64,000 nucleotides of DNA from Opisthocomus hoazin (GCF_030867145.1 NC_134422.1:10426531-10490530); one strand, 5' to 3'; shown: positions 11,401 to 23,948, counted from the stretch's first letter. Made by a program: numbers and translations. The notes: generated by a model from the letters alone, not told the origin.

Positions 11401-13123
11401 AAAATAGTGTAGATAGTTCTGTAGATGTGAATTTCTATTGTTTGGTTCTGTGAATTGTTCTTGATAAGAGCTCTGTAAAGCTTCTTTGCAGTAACTTTAA
11501 TTTGAAATAGCAAGTACGAGAAGCAGGGAAGACAGTCCTTACAGAAAGAAGTTCCTAGTGAAGAATAATTAGGAAATAATGATGTCTAATGTAACTTGGT
11601 TTTAGTATGCTGAATTAACGTATGTTAAACATCAAATGAGACACTTGGATCTAAGGAGTATTGGGAACTTAGCCCGCAACAATTAAATGTCTTGGCCTAC
11701 ACTAATGCATCTGCATTTTTGTCTTAGAATTAATACTACTTACTTTAAAATGCATTTGCACTATAATAGATAAGACTATATATAGAATTACATGGAATAG
11801 TCCCGTTTAGATGTTTGACTTAGAAGTGTACTGTCATCCGTTAATTCTCAGTACACATAGTTACACGGTGTGACTGCAGTTGTATATTCCTTCTTGATTA
11901 GCTTGTTTGGGACAACCCAATTTAATATTTTTGTAAATTTTCATATTGCTGAGGCTTTGTACTATAATTCAGCTCAGGCTTTTTTGTCCCTCTGTTTATA
12001 AAAGCACTCTGATATATGTATGTGCACTCTCTTGTCACGGGGCAATTTTGTTGAAGTGAATAGTGAATGTCACAGCAACTCATACAGTAAATAGTCTTCT
12101 TGAATATAATTTATACACTTGTTACAGCTATAATTGGATATGTCTCTTGTTTTGTTGGGGTTTTTTTTGTTTGGTTTTTTTTCTTCCCCTCACCAGCTGG
12201 AAAAACTGATTGAGAAGAACTACTTCCTTCACAAGTCAGCGCAGGAAGCATACAAAGCTTACATTAGAGCTTATGACTCCCATTCTCTGAAGCAGATTTA
12301 TGATGTCAATAACTTGGATCTTCCCAAAGTCAGCCTTTCATTTGGTTTTAAAGTTCCTCCGTTTGTTGACCTCAGTATCCTTTTACTGCAGTGTTTCAAA
12401 GCTGAGTTTCTGTGTTATAAATGTTAAATGCAACTTACTGAAGTTTCTATGCTACTTCAAATTCTGTTATTTTTTTGCTATTAATCACATAAATGCATTG
12501 TGCTCCAACAGTAGTTTATCAAAGAAAATGATAAATGGCAAATATTAAAACTGCAAAAATTGACTACAGACATGTATGCTCTAGTGCGTGTACATGCTTC
12601 AGTTGCTGTGGGGTAGCAGATACAGGAATGCATACATGTTCTAGAGTGCTGTTCTCCATGCAAATCTATTTTCATTGGAAGGTACGTTCTTAAGTTTAAT
12701 AACCATGGAATATTGAAACAGAGAGGCAAGAGCATGAAACAGGAGGCTGTATCTAGATTACTGTCAAACCTGCCAGTGGATGGAATTGGAAGCAGTTGGA
12801 CAATTGGAGGAATAAAAGCATTATTTAGAACCACAGTCACAAAGTTCTAGTTTTGTCTGTAGTTATTCATCTCAACTTTTTGTATAATGCTGCTGTTTCT
12901 GTCGCATTAACCCTTACCATACCTAAAAAGCAACATTTCAAATTACTCCTTTTTAAGTTCTTTAACCAATAAAATTTCAGATGTGAACAGCAACCATGGC
13001 AGAAGACTACAGAAAAGAGGTGGAGGTGGGGGATTTGGTTACCAGAAACCGCAGAACGTCCACAAAGCTAAAATCTTCAAACACATTAGCAAGAAATCGG
13101 ACAGACGGCAGTTTTCTCGTTAA
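1814..13123 (+). CDS. DDX18: DDX18, ATP-dependent DEAD-box RNA helicase (14 coding exons, complete)
   Basis: This is the orthologue of yeast Has1, a nucleolar helicase needed for ribosomal subunit assembly. Exons: 1814-1931, 2069-2260, 3264-3407, 3937-4072, 4540-4640, 4757-4956, 5045-5159, 6717-6856, 7726-7887, 9079-9231, 9954-10067, 10755-10811, 12197-12374, 12981-13123. All introns are GT-AG and phases join to a 650-residue frame; the human protein is about 670. The N-terminus (1-150) is low complexity: two RNLKLR copies, then Glu/Ala-rich and Lys-rich runs like a nucleolar signal. Helicase motifs in order: Walker [10 protein letters not shown] (202-210), PTREL (239-243), TPGR (288-291), DEAD (313-316), SAT (344-346), [11 protein letters not shown] (462-472), HRVGRTAR (491-498). 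The C-terminus is Gly-rich ([10 protein letters not shown]) then basic. The start was chosen because it opens the conserved N-terminus and follows the promoter motifs. Introns hold one CR1 tail (intron 9), homopolymer runs and no recognised RNA gene. Confidence 0.96.
2751..2789. repeat. Alternating purine-pyrimidine tract in DDX18 intron 2
   Basis: An imperfect (TA/TG/CA) dinucleotide tract. It is a low-complexity microsatellite with no sign of function. Confidence 0.7.
3830..3844. repeat. Poly(T) run in DDX18 intron 3
   Basis: Fifteen consecutive T, about 90 nt upstream of the exon 4 acceptor. It is too far from the acceptor to be its polypyrimidine tract. Confidence 0.8.
8000..8228 (+). 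mobile_element. CR1 LINE 3' fragment in DDX18 intron 9
   Basis: About 230 nt of a CR1 3' end in sense orientation. It starts at the 'ggctggatataaggaagaaa' segment, includes the 'ggttggactagatgacctc' block and ends with a single attctatg-type unit. It lies in the intron between DDX18 exons 9 and 10 and leaves both splice sites intact. Confidence 0.92.
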
Positions 13124-13385
13124 TCATGCATTCATTAACCATCTGGCAGTTACTTCCAATTTAAACTGCTTTGTTCACATTTTTAGGGGCCTTTATGGTT
13201 TTGTTTCTGGGAACATGTTTTATCTTTCAGTTCAAGAACACTTGTTGCAAGGGAGACTATAGATAGAAAGGGAGAATATGGCCAGGTGATCTCACCATAC
13301 TTGTAAGGAAGAAGATAGTGGAATATAATTATCTTAAGTCAATACTACAGAGTTTTTTTATTAAAGAAAGAAAAATACTTCTATG
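13124..13385 (+). other. DDX18 3' UTR (probable)
   Basis: Sequence following the TAA stop. The first poly(A)-signal-like hexamer is the common variant ATTAAA at 13360-13365, followed within about 50 nt by a T-rich stretch. No canonical AATAAA was seen nearby. A 7-bp hairpin (CTTCTAT, loop gtttt, ATAGAAG at 13378-13396) lies at the expected cleavage zone. Longer transcripts that end further downstream are possible. Confidence 0.45.
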
Positions 13386-16300
13386 TTTTATAGAAGAATC
13401 TGCTTTACATTTACCCTTTTTTCTGTGCACACCTCTGAAAATTGTTGGAGTAGAGAACGCAAGGACAGATTACAGTGTGAGCTAAAGTTTTGTTCACATG
13501 AATCATTGCAAGGGTTTTTAGTGCTACAGAACTCTTTGTCCATCAAATATGCTGAAGAACATAGGAAGATTCCTTTAGAACAGAACATACCTATGAATAA
13601 TTAAGGCTGTATGAGCTTGTGATTAATTTCAGTCATGGTATCTGTAACAAGTACAGTGTCCGAGATAAAAAAAAATCTCTTTTACTACTTCTGGGACATG
13701 CTTATTACTGTTTCTTTTAATGTTGTGATAAAATGGTAACATTCGAAATGTTTGGTTTTCCTTCATGTTCATTTTAAATCTGGATTTATCCATCTGGTAA
13801 TGTCTCGTGTACTCTCTTATGAATATCCAAAGACAATGAAGCAGATTACATAAACTGAAGCACTCAGCCCAGATAATATTTTTTACAATGCTCCATAACC
13901 TTGAGGAAGTGAGAATTCTTGCAGTTGTATCTTGTAAATTACAAAGGTGAGTTGCTTTTTAGTCTTAGTTTATCAGATTAGTGATGGGCAAAGCGAAAGA
14001 TACTACCACAGGATTGAGGGGGTGGAGAGACTCAGTAAGTGAAAAAGTGAAATGGAGTATAAATATACTAGGAGGATATTTTCAGGGAGGAATATAAAAG
14101 ACTGAAATAGAAGAGGGTGGAATACACATTGCAAACAGAACAAACACGGAGACTAAGTATAAAAAAGAATACATGAGTTGGGCAAAAGCAGAGTAACTAT
14201 ATTACATATATAATTTTAATATCTCTGCCACTGTAGAAGTGGGTAACTGTTCTTATGAGGCTACAATGGTGGTGGGCAGTAGTATTTCAAAAATGTACAT
14301 CTGTCAATGTTGGGAAAGACTAAAATGTCACACAATCCAGAAATGTGGGCCCTGTGTGATTACAGTAAAACAGCTTTTAATTTACATCTGAAATGTAACC
14401 CAGGAGCAGTTATGAATACAAAAGCATATGCAGTTATTCCAATATAAAATGGACTGTTATTCCATAGGTCTTTTGAAGTAGCATGTCAGATTTTAAACTA
14501 TGATACATAGATTGAAGTATTGCAGAAAAACATTTGCGAACTTTCTTTTCACCCATGGAGAAACCAGATCATTTATTTTGGAAAATAGCATGACCATTCT
14601 CTTGCTAGAGCTTCTACCATTCAGAACTGAGAGGGTTGCCTTTTTTTCCCTTTTTTGTGAAACAGCAGACTTTAAGCCCTAATGGACTTTTCAAGACTCT
14701 TAAGTAATGTTGGTCAGATATTAAGAACTTCTGATACGTCAAAATATTTAAGTAGATTAATTTTGTTACTTGGATTTGGATGTCTCATGCTTCCAGGGTT
14801 GCAATGAATAAGCAAAATCTGTTCTGAAGGGCAAGCAATACTGAGTATGTGATACCTGCCTCATTGAGTTCTAATCTTTGATTCTGGGTTTGATTCTGGT
14901 ATATTTATAAATAATAGATGACAAAATAATTCTCATGTCAGTTTATTAATAGCACATTTTAAGAATTATCTCCAAGATCTACAGCATCATACAGTTAAAG
15001 AGTTCTGTTTACACCTGCAAGCTGTGCAGTTACAGTATGGAAATTAACTTACATTATAGTGAAACTGAGGGACTCATTAGATGAACTGCAAAATTAATTA
15101 TGTGGGAAGAGATGTAAGCAAAGCTGCAGTAAACCACTGTAAAGATCAGAGGGTGGTTATGTGGGCAAAAGCAATGTGAATGAAGTAGTGTGGAGTATTT
15201 GGAACAGGAACAAAGCTGAGCACAGCCAGTGACCGCCTGTCTGACCATGTGCTGCATAGAGCCAGAACTGTTTGGGCTTAAAAGCTCATCAGAGTTCCTG
15301 CCGCTTCTCTATGTAGGCAAAAATCTGCTTCACAGAGAACTGTGTTTTTCTGTCACTCCTCCTCATTCTGGGAACAGGTGGCTGCGTGCTTTCCCAGCAG
15401 CTAGACAACCTCCAGCTCCACCTAATTTTGTCTTTGGAAGAGTTAAGGCACTGTCAATTTCTGAAGTCTGACATGAGGACAACTAAAAAATAGGGGTTTG
15501 GCATAAGTCTGCACAACTCCTCCCTGGTATTTTTTGTTTGCATTTTCCTATATACCCAAATACAAAGAAATATGAAATAATGTCCTCTAGAAGATTAAAA
15601 GACTGGATGGTATTGCTCTAGAGTAGTACTAGCTTACCCTAAAAAAACCACAAGTTAACACTGTTACTTAAATATTATTGATGTATAATGGCTGCACAGT
15701 CTGCTATTTCACACTGTAATTTCCTGGTTAAGTAGAAGAGAAATTCACGAACTGAGACTGAGTATTGAAAGAGAAGGGCTTCGGCTTCTTGGCTTGTGCA
15801 GATGCGGTTACCTTTGTCTTTGTTTATGGAATCATAAATGAAAAATAGTTTCTGATGAAATATCAGGCAGCATCTCTTCTATTATGGTATCGCAAGAAGT
15901 TTAAAAGATTGTCGGACTGATTGGAAATCTAACGTTTCCTTTGCAACTTACCCTGTTATCAATCTTGTGAGCAGTTAATAGACCTCAGCCATCAGACTCT
16001 CAAGGCTTGTCTCATAACAGTGACTGATAGGTTGGGGACTAATATTGCGTGCCTTGAGAAATTGCCTTCTTTCTCTGAGAACCTTGACAAAGAAATTGGA
16101 CTCTTTAAACCACTTAAGGGGGTGATCAAAACTGTCCTGCTTGAACTGGAAGATTTTTTTTTTGACAGTTCTTGTAACAGGCCCATAAAAGAGAATTCCA
16201 TTGCCGAGCTACTGCTCGTAATCATGAAAAATCTTGTCATGATGTAAGTTTCGTACACCGTAACACTGCAGTTATACACAAGCACAAGACTAGTCAGAAA

Positions 16301-18383
16301 GTTGCCATCAAATTTTTCAGGGTGAATGTCCCAGGTAGAGGGCACGTTTATTAACAGTGTAGAGCAAGAACACTTGAGAACTGGATAATATCTACTTAGG
16401 TCTGCTGTAGATAAGAAGTATGTTTATATTTTGGCAATAATTAGCCTTTTTGTGTCATGTATGAGTTGATAACTCAATTTAAGTAAGCTACCAAAGCTTT
16501 AGATACTCTGATGATTTGCTTTCAAACCCGAAATCTAAGGTGCAGGGGAAGCAAGCTCTCACAAGAAGGGTGAAAAAGACTATGTGAATGAAAAAAACCC
16601 CATTTGAGTAGAGTTCTCCAGTTCCTTCCCACTGTGAGGGAAGGCAGGGTACTGACAGGATACAGCATGGGCTGTGACTTCTGTTTTCAGCTCTACCACT
16701 CTCCTGTTTAGGAGATAATTGTCCAGTTACTTCAAGCCCTTAAACTTTAAGGGATTTTACAACATCTAAAAACTAACAACTAGAAAAGATCCAGTTATTA
16801 GCCCTTAAAAGGTGGGTTGTTTGGGTTTTTTTCAAACTAAAATAACAATGCTGAAAGAAGCCTGGCTAGGCATGCAGAATAAAACCTGTCTCGGCTTTGA
16901 CTTTTGCTCTACTAGCTTGATTTCCTCAGGATTTTAGCTGCTTGGTTTGACAGGAGAATCCATGCAACCGTTTCTGATGCTTTTGTTTGCTCTGGATTTA
17001 TAGAAGACGTTGAGCTGTGACAGTAAGAATCCAGTCTCTTAAACTGGAATGCTCTTCGCCTCTAAAAAATTTGCTGGCTTGCATCAAAGTCATAAATACT
17101 ATAATGTTGCTTGTGTCAAATATTTATTGCACAGCCACGTGGGGAAGAGATGACTTTTTTTTTTCTCCTCTTAGCCACCACAATAAACTTTTGATACGGA
17201 GTTGTGAGGAGAGGTAAAGGAAGGATGCCATTAAGAGAACAGAAGACAAATAGAAAATCGGGGTGCTGTCTAGACACACACTCACTTTGCTATATGGGTG
17301 TCATCCAGTTTAAAAACTGCATTCACCTTTCAAAAATATATCTGAGCATGCTCCACAATAGCAGTCCATCTTCCCAAACACTTGTAAGCTACAACCCGAA
17401 AAACATAACCATCTACTATTTTTTCCCAGTTGGTCAGAACTAAAAAGAAGAAAATCATAGGCTCTCCAAAATCTTGTATAAAAGTTCCAAAACTTCTTCA
17501 AAAGGCTCCTCTCTATTTTGGCTGTTATCTGAAGATGTTTAGCAACTCAGGGCTTTCTGAGCTCCTGGATGAGTGGTTGCAATCACCTATGAATGCTGAG
17601 AATTACAAGAATATTAAATGTGTTACTCTACATAACTAAACCTAGATGTTCACTCATACAGGTTGGCAGACCGTGTGAGTTTGTAGGAGCTATTGAGTCT
17701 TCCTTATAAGCTCTGGATGAGTGTTCTTGATATATTGTCACTTCTAATTAATAAAGCCCTTTCTGTATAGGAAAAGTGATTTGAGTAGCAGGTAAGTTCT
17801 GCCCAGCACTTTTCTCTAATTATTACTAAGAGAACTGAGAATGAATTTATGAAGGTACATAGTAACACTAATAACTACAAAATATAGTTTGAGAGCATAA
17901 ATGTAACCTAAAATGACATTGCTTTAAAAAAAAAAAAGGGGGCAAAAAAACCCCAACCATAAAGCAACTTTGTTTTGCATAGCAATTATATCTGCGGATA
18001 TCTTTACATCCCTCTTTTAATTGTGGTAGAAGAAAAGTTAGCAAAATGGTTTGTAGTACTAGAAGACCTAATTCTTTAATACTAGAAAAAGAATCCTTGA
18101 CCTGTACTGAGCCCTAGCTGCAGATGGCCTGTAACAAATTTATATGAAGTGCTAAATGATTATTTAAACAATAAAAGTGATTTGCTTTATAAAGGAGGCT
18201 GCTTTTCTATTAAAAAGGTAGCAGAGAAAATAGGATGGAATAAAACTGCATCTACTAGAAAATCTCATAGGACATTTGTATGTAAAATAAAAAATGGAAA
18301 GTGAGTCAATTCAGTGTAGTCCCTTTGTAATGGTCTAAAAATAATCTGCTTCTATCTCTAACAGATAAATCAAACTTCTGAAA
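13386..18383. other. DDX18-HTR5B intergenic, first part
   Basis: AT-rich, single-copy-looking sequence. No exon with convincing splice sites and no known repeat was recognised. There is a run of 12 A at 17926-17937. An AATAAA near 17746 lies too far downstream to assign to DDX18 with confidence. Confidence 0.5.
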
Positions 18384-19314
18384 AATCATAGAACCGTAGA
18401 ATAGTTTGGGTTGGAAGGGACCTTTAAAGGTCATCTAGTCCACCTTCCCCTGCAATGAGCAGGGACATCTTCAACTCAGTCAGGGTGCTCAGAGCCCCAT
18501 CCAACATGACCTTGAATGTTTCCAGGGATGGGGCATCAACCACCACTCTGGGCAACCTGTGCCAGGGATTCACCACGCTCATTGTAGAAAATTCATCCTC
18601 CTATCTAGTCTGGCCTTCAGTTTAAAGCCATTACCCCTTGTCCTATTGCAACAGGCCCTGCTAAAAAGCCTGTCCCCATCTTACCTATAAGCCCCTCTTC
18701 AGGTACAGAAAGGCTGCGATGTCTCCTTGCAGCCTTCTCTTCTCCAGGCTGAAAAGCCCCAACTCTCTCAGTCTCTCCTCATAGGACAGGTGCTCCAGCC
18801 CTCTAACCATTTTTGTGGCCTCCTCTGACGCTACTCCAGCAGCTCCATGTCTGTCCTGTGCTGAGGGCTCCAGAGCTGGACACAGGACTCCAGGTGGGGT
18901 CTCACCAGAGCAGAACAGAGGGGCAGAATCACCTCCCTCAACCTGCTGGCCACATTGCTTTGGATACATCCCAGGGCACGGCTGGCCTTCTGGGCTTCAA
19001 GTGCACACGGTCAGCTCCTGTCTAGCTTTTCCTCCACCAGTACCCCAAAGTCCTTCTCAGCAGGGCTGCTCTCCATTTCTTCATCCCCCAGCCTGTATTT
19101 GTGCTTGGGATTGCCCTGTCCCAGGTGCAGGACCGTGCACTTGGCCTTGTTAAACCTCATGAGGTTCACATGGGCCCAGTTCTCCAGGTTGTCCAGGTCC
19201 CTCTGGATGGCATCCTGTCCTTCAGGCGTGTCAACTGCACCACTCAGCTTGGTGTCATCTGCAAACTTGCTGAGGGTCACTCCATCCTCCTGTCTATGTT
19301 ATTGATGAAGATGT
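18384..19314 (-). mobile_element. CR1 LINE, 5'-truncated, antisense orientation
   Basis: Read on the minus strand, it runs from the reverse-transcriptase region (catalytic motif FADDTKL near 19255) through '[18 protein letters not shown]' and the end of ORF2 to the CR1 3' UTR. It ends with attctatg-like sequence at 18384-18400. Frames are interrupted, so it is a dead copy. It is the longest CR1 piece in the window. Confidence 0.95.
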
Positions 19315-22300
19315 AAACTGTATTTATTAATATAGTTTAATACAGATGAAAATGTAAACTACATTTAAATTTTCTACATTTGCTATAAAAATACAGCATC
19401 ACTTCACATAATGAGTTGAAATTCTGTTATCATCTGGATGAATCATCATCCTCCACAGCTGTTCCTAAGCAGTATGCTGTCCTTGAAAGTGCTTGAGAAC
19501 AGAGAGCTATAATGATGCTGGCCTGGGTAGCTGCTCTCTGGCGAAGACAGACACTTCTTTATCACAACTGTACAAAGGGGAGCTAGGACATGAGTTACAA
19601 GGATGCGGGAGGATTAAGCTAAGAACTTTTAGACAGACAGAAAAAAATAAATTTATGATAAGACCGAGGAGATTCATTTCAACGTTGGCAGTCAGAAGAG
19701 CGAGCTTTGCAGGTGGTGTTTGGTAAGGTGATAAGGACTAGGAAATATGTTTTGCGATTCCTCACCACTGTCCTAAGTCCTTTTCTCAGCAATTCTCAGG
19801 TCATCAGGGAAACGTGAGAACAGGTGCAAAGGCAGATGTAAAGTATTTCTACTCCTAGACTTATAAGCAGATTAGTATTTTCCATCCTTTTGTGCTTTGC
19901 AGCTCTCAGACTTCTCAGCTCATAAAGCTCCAAACACCCAGATGGAAAGATGATGTTATTTTGTATTTACTGTTAATTCTATCATCTAGCTCCAAATCCT
20001 TGGTCAGCTATTTATTTGCTTCTTTTCAGACCAGTGAAACAGTTGGTGATATCAGTTATCTTTTGAGGATACACACTGCCTTATTTCATTAAAAGAAGAA
20101 ACTATGAAGATGGAGACTGTAGTTTCTGAAGTCATTGAAAAGTATCCGTGAATGAAACAATTTTCATTGTTTTCACTGCACTTTGACATGACAGCAACTT
20201 GTAATACTGTAACTGCATATAAAAGTAAACTAAGTCATTCAGTTTCAGTAGAAGTGAATGCAATATTAATTTGCTTTTATTTAGAACACATGAATACATA
20301 CAAGTCTCCTCATTTTTTAAAATTCCCTCTTCTCTTTTTCAAAGCATGCCCTGGTTTCTGAGACATTGCAACGTGTTGCCATAGCAATCTTTGAGGAGCA
20401 CTAAGCCTTTGTATTCACAGGACAAGACAGCAGTGGGGTGATTATCAAGAAAAAATAAATCCCTTTGAGACTTTATTGAAGCCCCTCTAATACAGAACTA
20501 GGTTATTTCATCCAAGTGGGAGGAAAAAGTGGGAGATTTTAATGCATTTGAGGTGTGAACGGGAATGTAACTTTCGGGATGTGGCACATAACGTACACAT
20601 AATAAATAGGAGTAGAGGGATGGGACACACGGCTTCTAGGAAAGGAAGATTCTGAGATCATCTGGGCTGCTGTAATGGTGGCCTACACATAGTCTGCAAC
20701 CCACAAATGAAATACCCTCGCACAAGAAAAAGACCACCTCACTTCCTGCAGGAGCAGGAACAAACGGATCATAACCTGGCCCATTTTGGGCCCCTAAGCG
20801 TGAAACTCTTGCAGTTAGTCTGAGTTTTGTTTGTCTGTTTGCAGTCTTTCTTTAATAGCTGAGTTATTCAAATCGTGACAAGATTCTTTTGCTCCTTTAT
20901 TAAGTTCACAGAATTGGATTGACAACTGTTGAAACATTTAGAAGGGCTTTTTTATCTGCTCGTTTCCCTTACTGTTTTTAGGTCTGGGTGCCTTTTAAAG
21001 GAATAAAGTGTTGTTGAGTAATTCTTTAGGTGGTATTTTGAAAGTGGCATTAACTAACCAAATGAGACAAAACTAGAAAGAGCAATACAAAGACAAAGCA
21101 TGCAAAGGTGCTTGTGAAGCAGTCCCATGCTGCCTGCCAACCCTGACAAATTGTTGCCAGTGCCTGACTGTTTTAGATGCTGCTTTAGGCTTAACTTGCG
21201 GCAGTGTTGTGAAAAGGCTGCTCTTGACAAGCTCAGCCAGATTTCTGCCTATTGGAAGCTGAAGTGGCAAAATGTGAGACATTTAGTGCTTAAAAGTCCT
21301 TTTCACCTAATAATAAAAGCTAGTAAGTAATGCAGATAGATAGCTTTCTCTTCGCTGCCGGCTTACACCAGACCACTTGTTAGAATTACTATAGGAAAGA
21401 ACAACTGAAATAATGTCTGCACTAAGAGTCTGGGAAAGGATTTATTTGCTTTATCGTTCATCTGGTGAGTGAAGTGGCATCCAAACGTTAACCAGCAAAA
21501 CAGCCTGGTTATTCTGACTACCGTCATCGTCTTTCATTTCTGTAATATTTCATCATTGTTCCAGCTTCTGAAGTCGGGAACCCTGAGTCAGGCAAGCTGG
21601 ACCCTGCTTGCTGTGGGTAACACAGTGGTGCTGGGAGAGGTTTGTGTTTTGTCAGATGGTGCCGTTTCTTCAGTGAAGGTGGATGCAAGTGAAGAACATT
21701 GATTTGAGCAGCATTCATTTAGACGGGACTATTCTAACCCAGAAAATAATCCTTCTCTACCTCAAAAACGAGCAACCGACCTCCTGTCCCCAAACTCTGC
21801 CCCATTAGAGTCTGTTCTTGTAGGCGTGCTGCTGTTTGCAAGGGAAAAAACTTCACTGGCCTTCTTTGATCTCATTTTCTAACCCTCAACAGCTTCAAAC
21901 CCCTTTGGAGATCTCTTAACAGCACCTGATATGACCTGGTAAGAGGAAAGAGCCTGCGTTTTGTCATTTTTTTGTCCTGGTAACGAACTAAGCGGAAGCA
22001 AAGGGGTTGGAAATGCTGGTTACTGGTGTTAAAGGACCCCAGGAATGAAAGCAGGCTGGGAAAAAGAATACCTCCCAAAGGCCTTAGATATAACACCTTA
22101 AACACACCCCAAATATCACACCCAAGTTGCTGTACGATCCTGTCAGACTGCTCCTCACTTCTGATTACCTGGGAAGCGACAAAGCTGATCGCTGTATCTT
22201 CCCTACACGTACTGCCCTGTTAACACCTGTTACAAACTTTGAAAGAGGTCGTGTAACAGGTTTAAAATTATTTCTGAAACGTCTTGATTTTGAGGGTAGT

Positions 22301-22540
22301 TACTGGAAAGGGTCGGCAAAAAGGCGCCTTTTCAGAGGCTGGGCAGGTGTCCTTCGTCAGGAAACTGTGCCATGAACCTGCCCTGAAACAGGCGCAAAGA
22401 TGGAGATGCTCCCAGCCACTTAAAAACTTAAGAGAATTTCAGATCGTTGGGTTTTTTTTAAACTGGACAAATTCCCATTCAAATGCCGCAGCTTAGAAAT
22501 AACTCGCGTCCCGCACCAAAACCATCACCAACCTCGCAGG
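19315..22540. other. DDX18-HTR5B intergenic, second part
   Basis: Mostly AT-rich, with no gene recognised. Next to the CR1, a 16-nt segment (gatgaagatgtaaact, 19306) is repeated nearly exactly at 19344. Short frames here (for example around 19493-19726 and 21127-21330) have no recognisable domain. The final few hundred bases lead into the HTR5B CpG island. Confidence 0.5.
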
Positions 22541-22622
22541 CTGCGCTCGGCGGCGGGAAGGGGCCGCTTGCTCGAGGTGAGGCGGCTCTCTGGCGGCGGC
22601 GCTGAGGGGATGATGGCGGGCA

Positions 22623-22793
22623 GGGGCCGTGAGGGGAGCCGGGCGTCCCGCCGCCTCGCAGGGGCCGTGAGAAGAAGCGGCTGTCCCGCCGCCTGACGGG
22701 GGCCGTTAGGGGAGCCGAGCGACCCGTCGCCTGACGGGGGCCGTGAGGAGAACTGGCTGTCCCACCGCCTGACGGGGGCCGCGGGGAGAAGCC
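22623..22793. repeat. 38-nt minisatellite, about 4.5 copies
   Basis: Units start at 22623, 22661, 22699, 22737 and 22775 (partial), each opening with ggggccg and most closing with gcctgacg. Units 1 and 3 share ggggagcc in the middle, while units 2 and 4 share ggctgtccc. The array therefore looks like a 76-nt dimer that was duplicated. It sits just upstream of the HTR5B GC boxes. Confidence 0.9.
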
Positions 22794-23034
22794 GGCGGAG
22801 GCGGCGCCGCCTGCCACACCGGAGCGGTCCGGCAGCCGCGGCGGGGCTCGGCCACCGCCCCCGAGGCGGCCGCTGGGGCGGGGCGGGAGCGGCGGTGCCG
22901 CCCTCCCCGCGCCTGCCCCTCGCCGCCGTCCCGGCGAGCCCGGTGATCGGCGCGGCGGGCGGCCGGCACGGGCGTGCGGAGCGGCGGGCGGTGCCGCGGA
23001 GGGGGGGGAGCGGGCGGCGTTGAGGCGGCGGGAC

Positions 23035-23052
23035 ATGGCGGGCGGGCGCTGA
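23035..23052 (+). other. Upstream ORF in probable HTR5B leader
   Basis: ATG GCG GGC GGG CGC TGA encodes five residues then a stop. It is out of frame with the receptor ATG at 23166 and ends 113 nt before it. If transcription starts upstream of 23035, it would be a short uORF able to reduce receptor translation. Whether it is transcribed is inferred. Confidence 0.45.
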
Positions 23053-23165
23053 GGGGAGGCCTGGTGCGGGCTGCCGCGCTCCGGCAGCGGGGCCGGGGAC
23101 GGTGCCTGGGGAGGAGGAGAGCGCTCGTGTGCCGGGGGAGTGAGGGGCTGAGCCCGGTCCCGGGC

Positions 23166-23948
23166 ATGGCGGAGAGCCTGAGCCCCTGCACGCCGCGGGG
23201 CCACTGTCAGGCCAACATGGGCGCCAACACCTCGTTGGCCAACGTGGACACCAACGCCTCCTCTGCTGCCCCCGCGCTGGTGGGCGGCAGCACGTGGAGG
23301 GGCCGGGAGCCCTTCTCCATCTTCACCATCCTCGTCCTCACCCTGCTGGTGCTCCTGACCGTGGCCACCTTCCTCTGGAACCTGCTGGTGCTGGCAACCA
23401 TCTTGCGAGTGAAGGCTTTCCACCGGGTGCCCCACAACCTCGTGGCCTCCACCGCGGTGTCGGACGTGCTAGTGGCGGCCCTGGTGATGCCGCTGAGCTT
23501 GGTGAAGGAGCTGTCGGCCGGGCGGCGGTGGCGGCTGGGCCGGGAGCTGTGCCTCGTCTGGGTCTGCTTCGACGTGCTGTGCTGCACGGCCAGCATCTGG
23601 AACGTGACCACCATCGCCCTGGACCGCTACTGGTCCATCACCCGCCACCTGGAGTACACGCTGCTCACCCGCCGCCGCATCTCCAATGTCATGATCGCTC
23701 TCACCTGGGCGCTCTCCGCCGCCATCTCTCTCGCCCCGCTCTTCGGCTGGGGGGAGACCTACAGCCCTGAGCAGGAGCGCTGCCAGGTCAGCCAAGAGCC
23801 CTCCTACACCATCGTCTCCACCGGCGGGGCTTTCTACCTGCCCCTTTGCGTGGTGCTCTTCGTCTACTGGAAGATCTACAAGGCGGCCAAGTTCCGCGTG
23901 GGGGGCCGCAGGAGGAACGCCGTGGTGCCCCTGCCCGAGGCTGCCCAG
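23166..23948 (+). CDS. HTR5B: HTR5B exon 1 (TM1 to TM5)
   Basis: Encodes residues 1-261: the extracellular N-terminus, TM1-TM5 and the first part of the third cytoplasmic loop. It ends at a CAG|gtaagg donor that matches consensus. Third codon positions are almost all G or C, in contrast to the AT-leaning exon 2, which lies outside the CpG island. Confidence 0.93.

Noticed and set aside
18685-19305. Overlapping frames at 18685-19305 and 37653-38499 as possible genes
   Set aside because: These are ORF2 and 3' UTR pieces of dead CR1 copies, read in several frames.
22479-23435. 318-codon antisense open frame over the HTR5B CpG island
   Set aside because: It is Pro/Arg/Gly/Ala-rich, spans the minisatellite and the opposite strand of exon 1, and has no domain. 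High GC removes stop codons, so this is a shadow frame.
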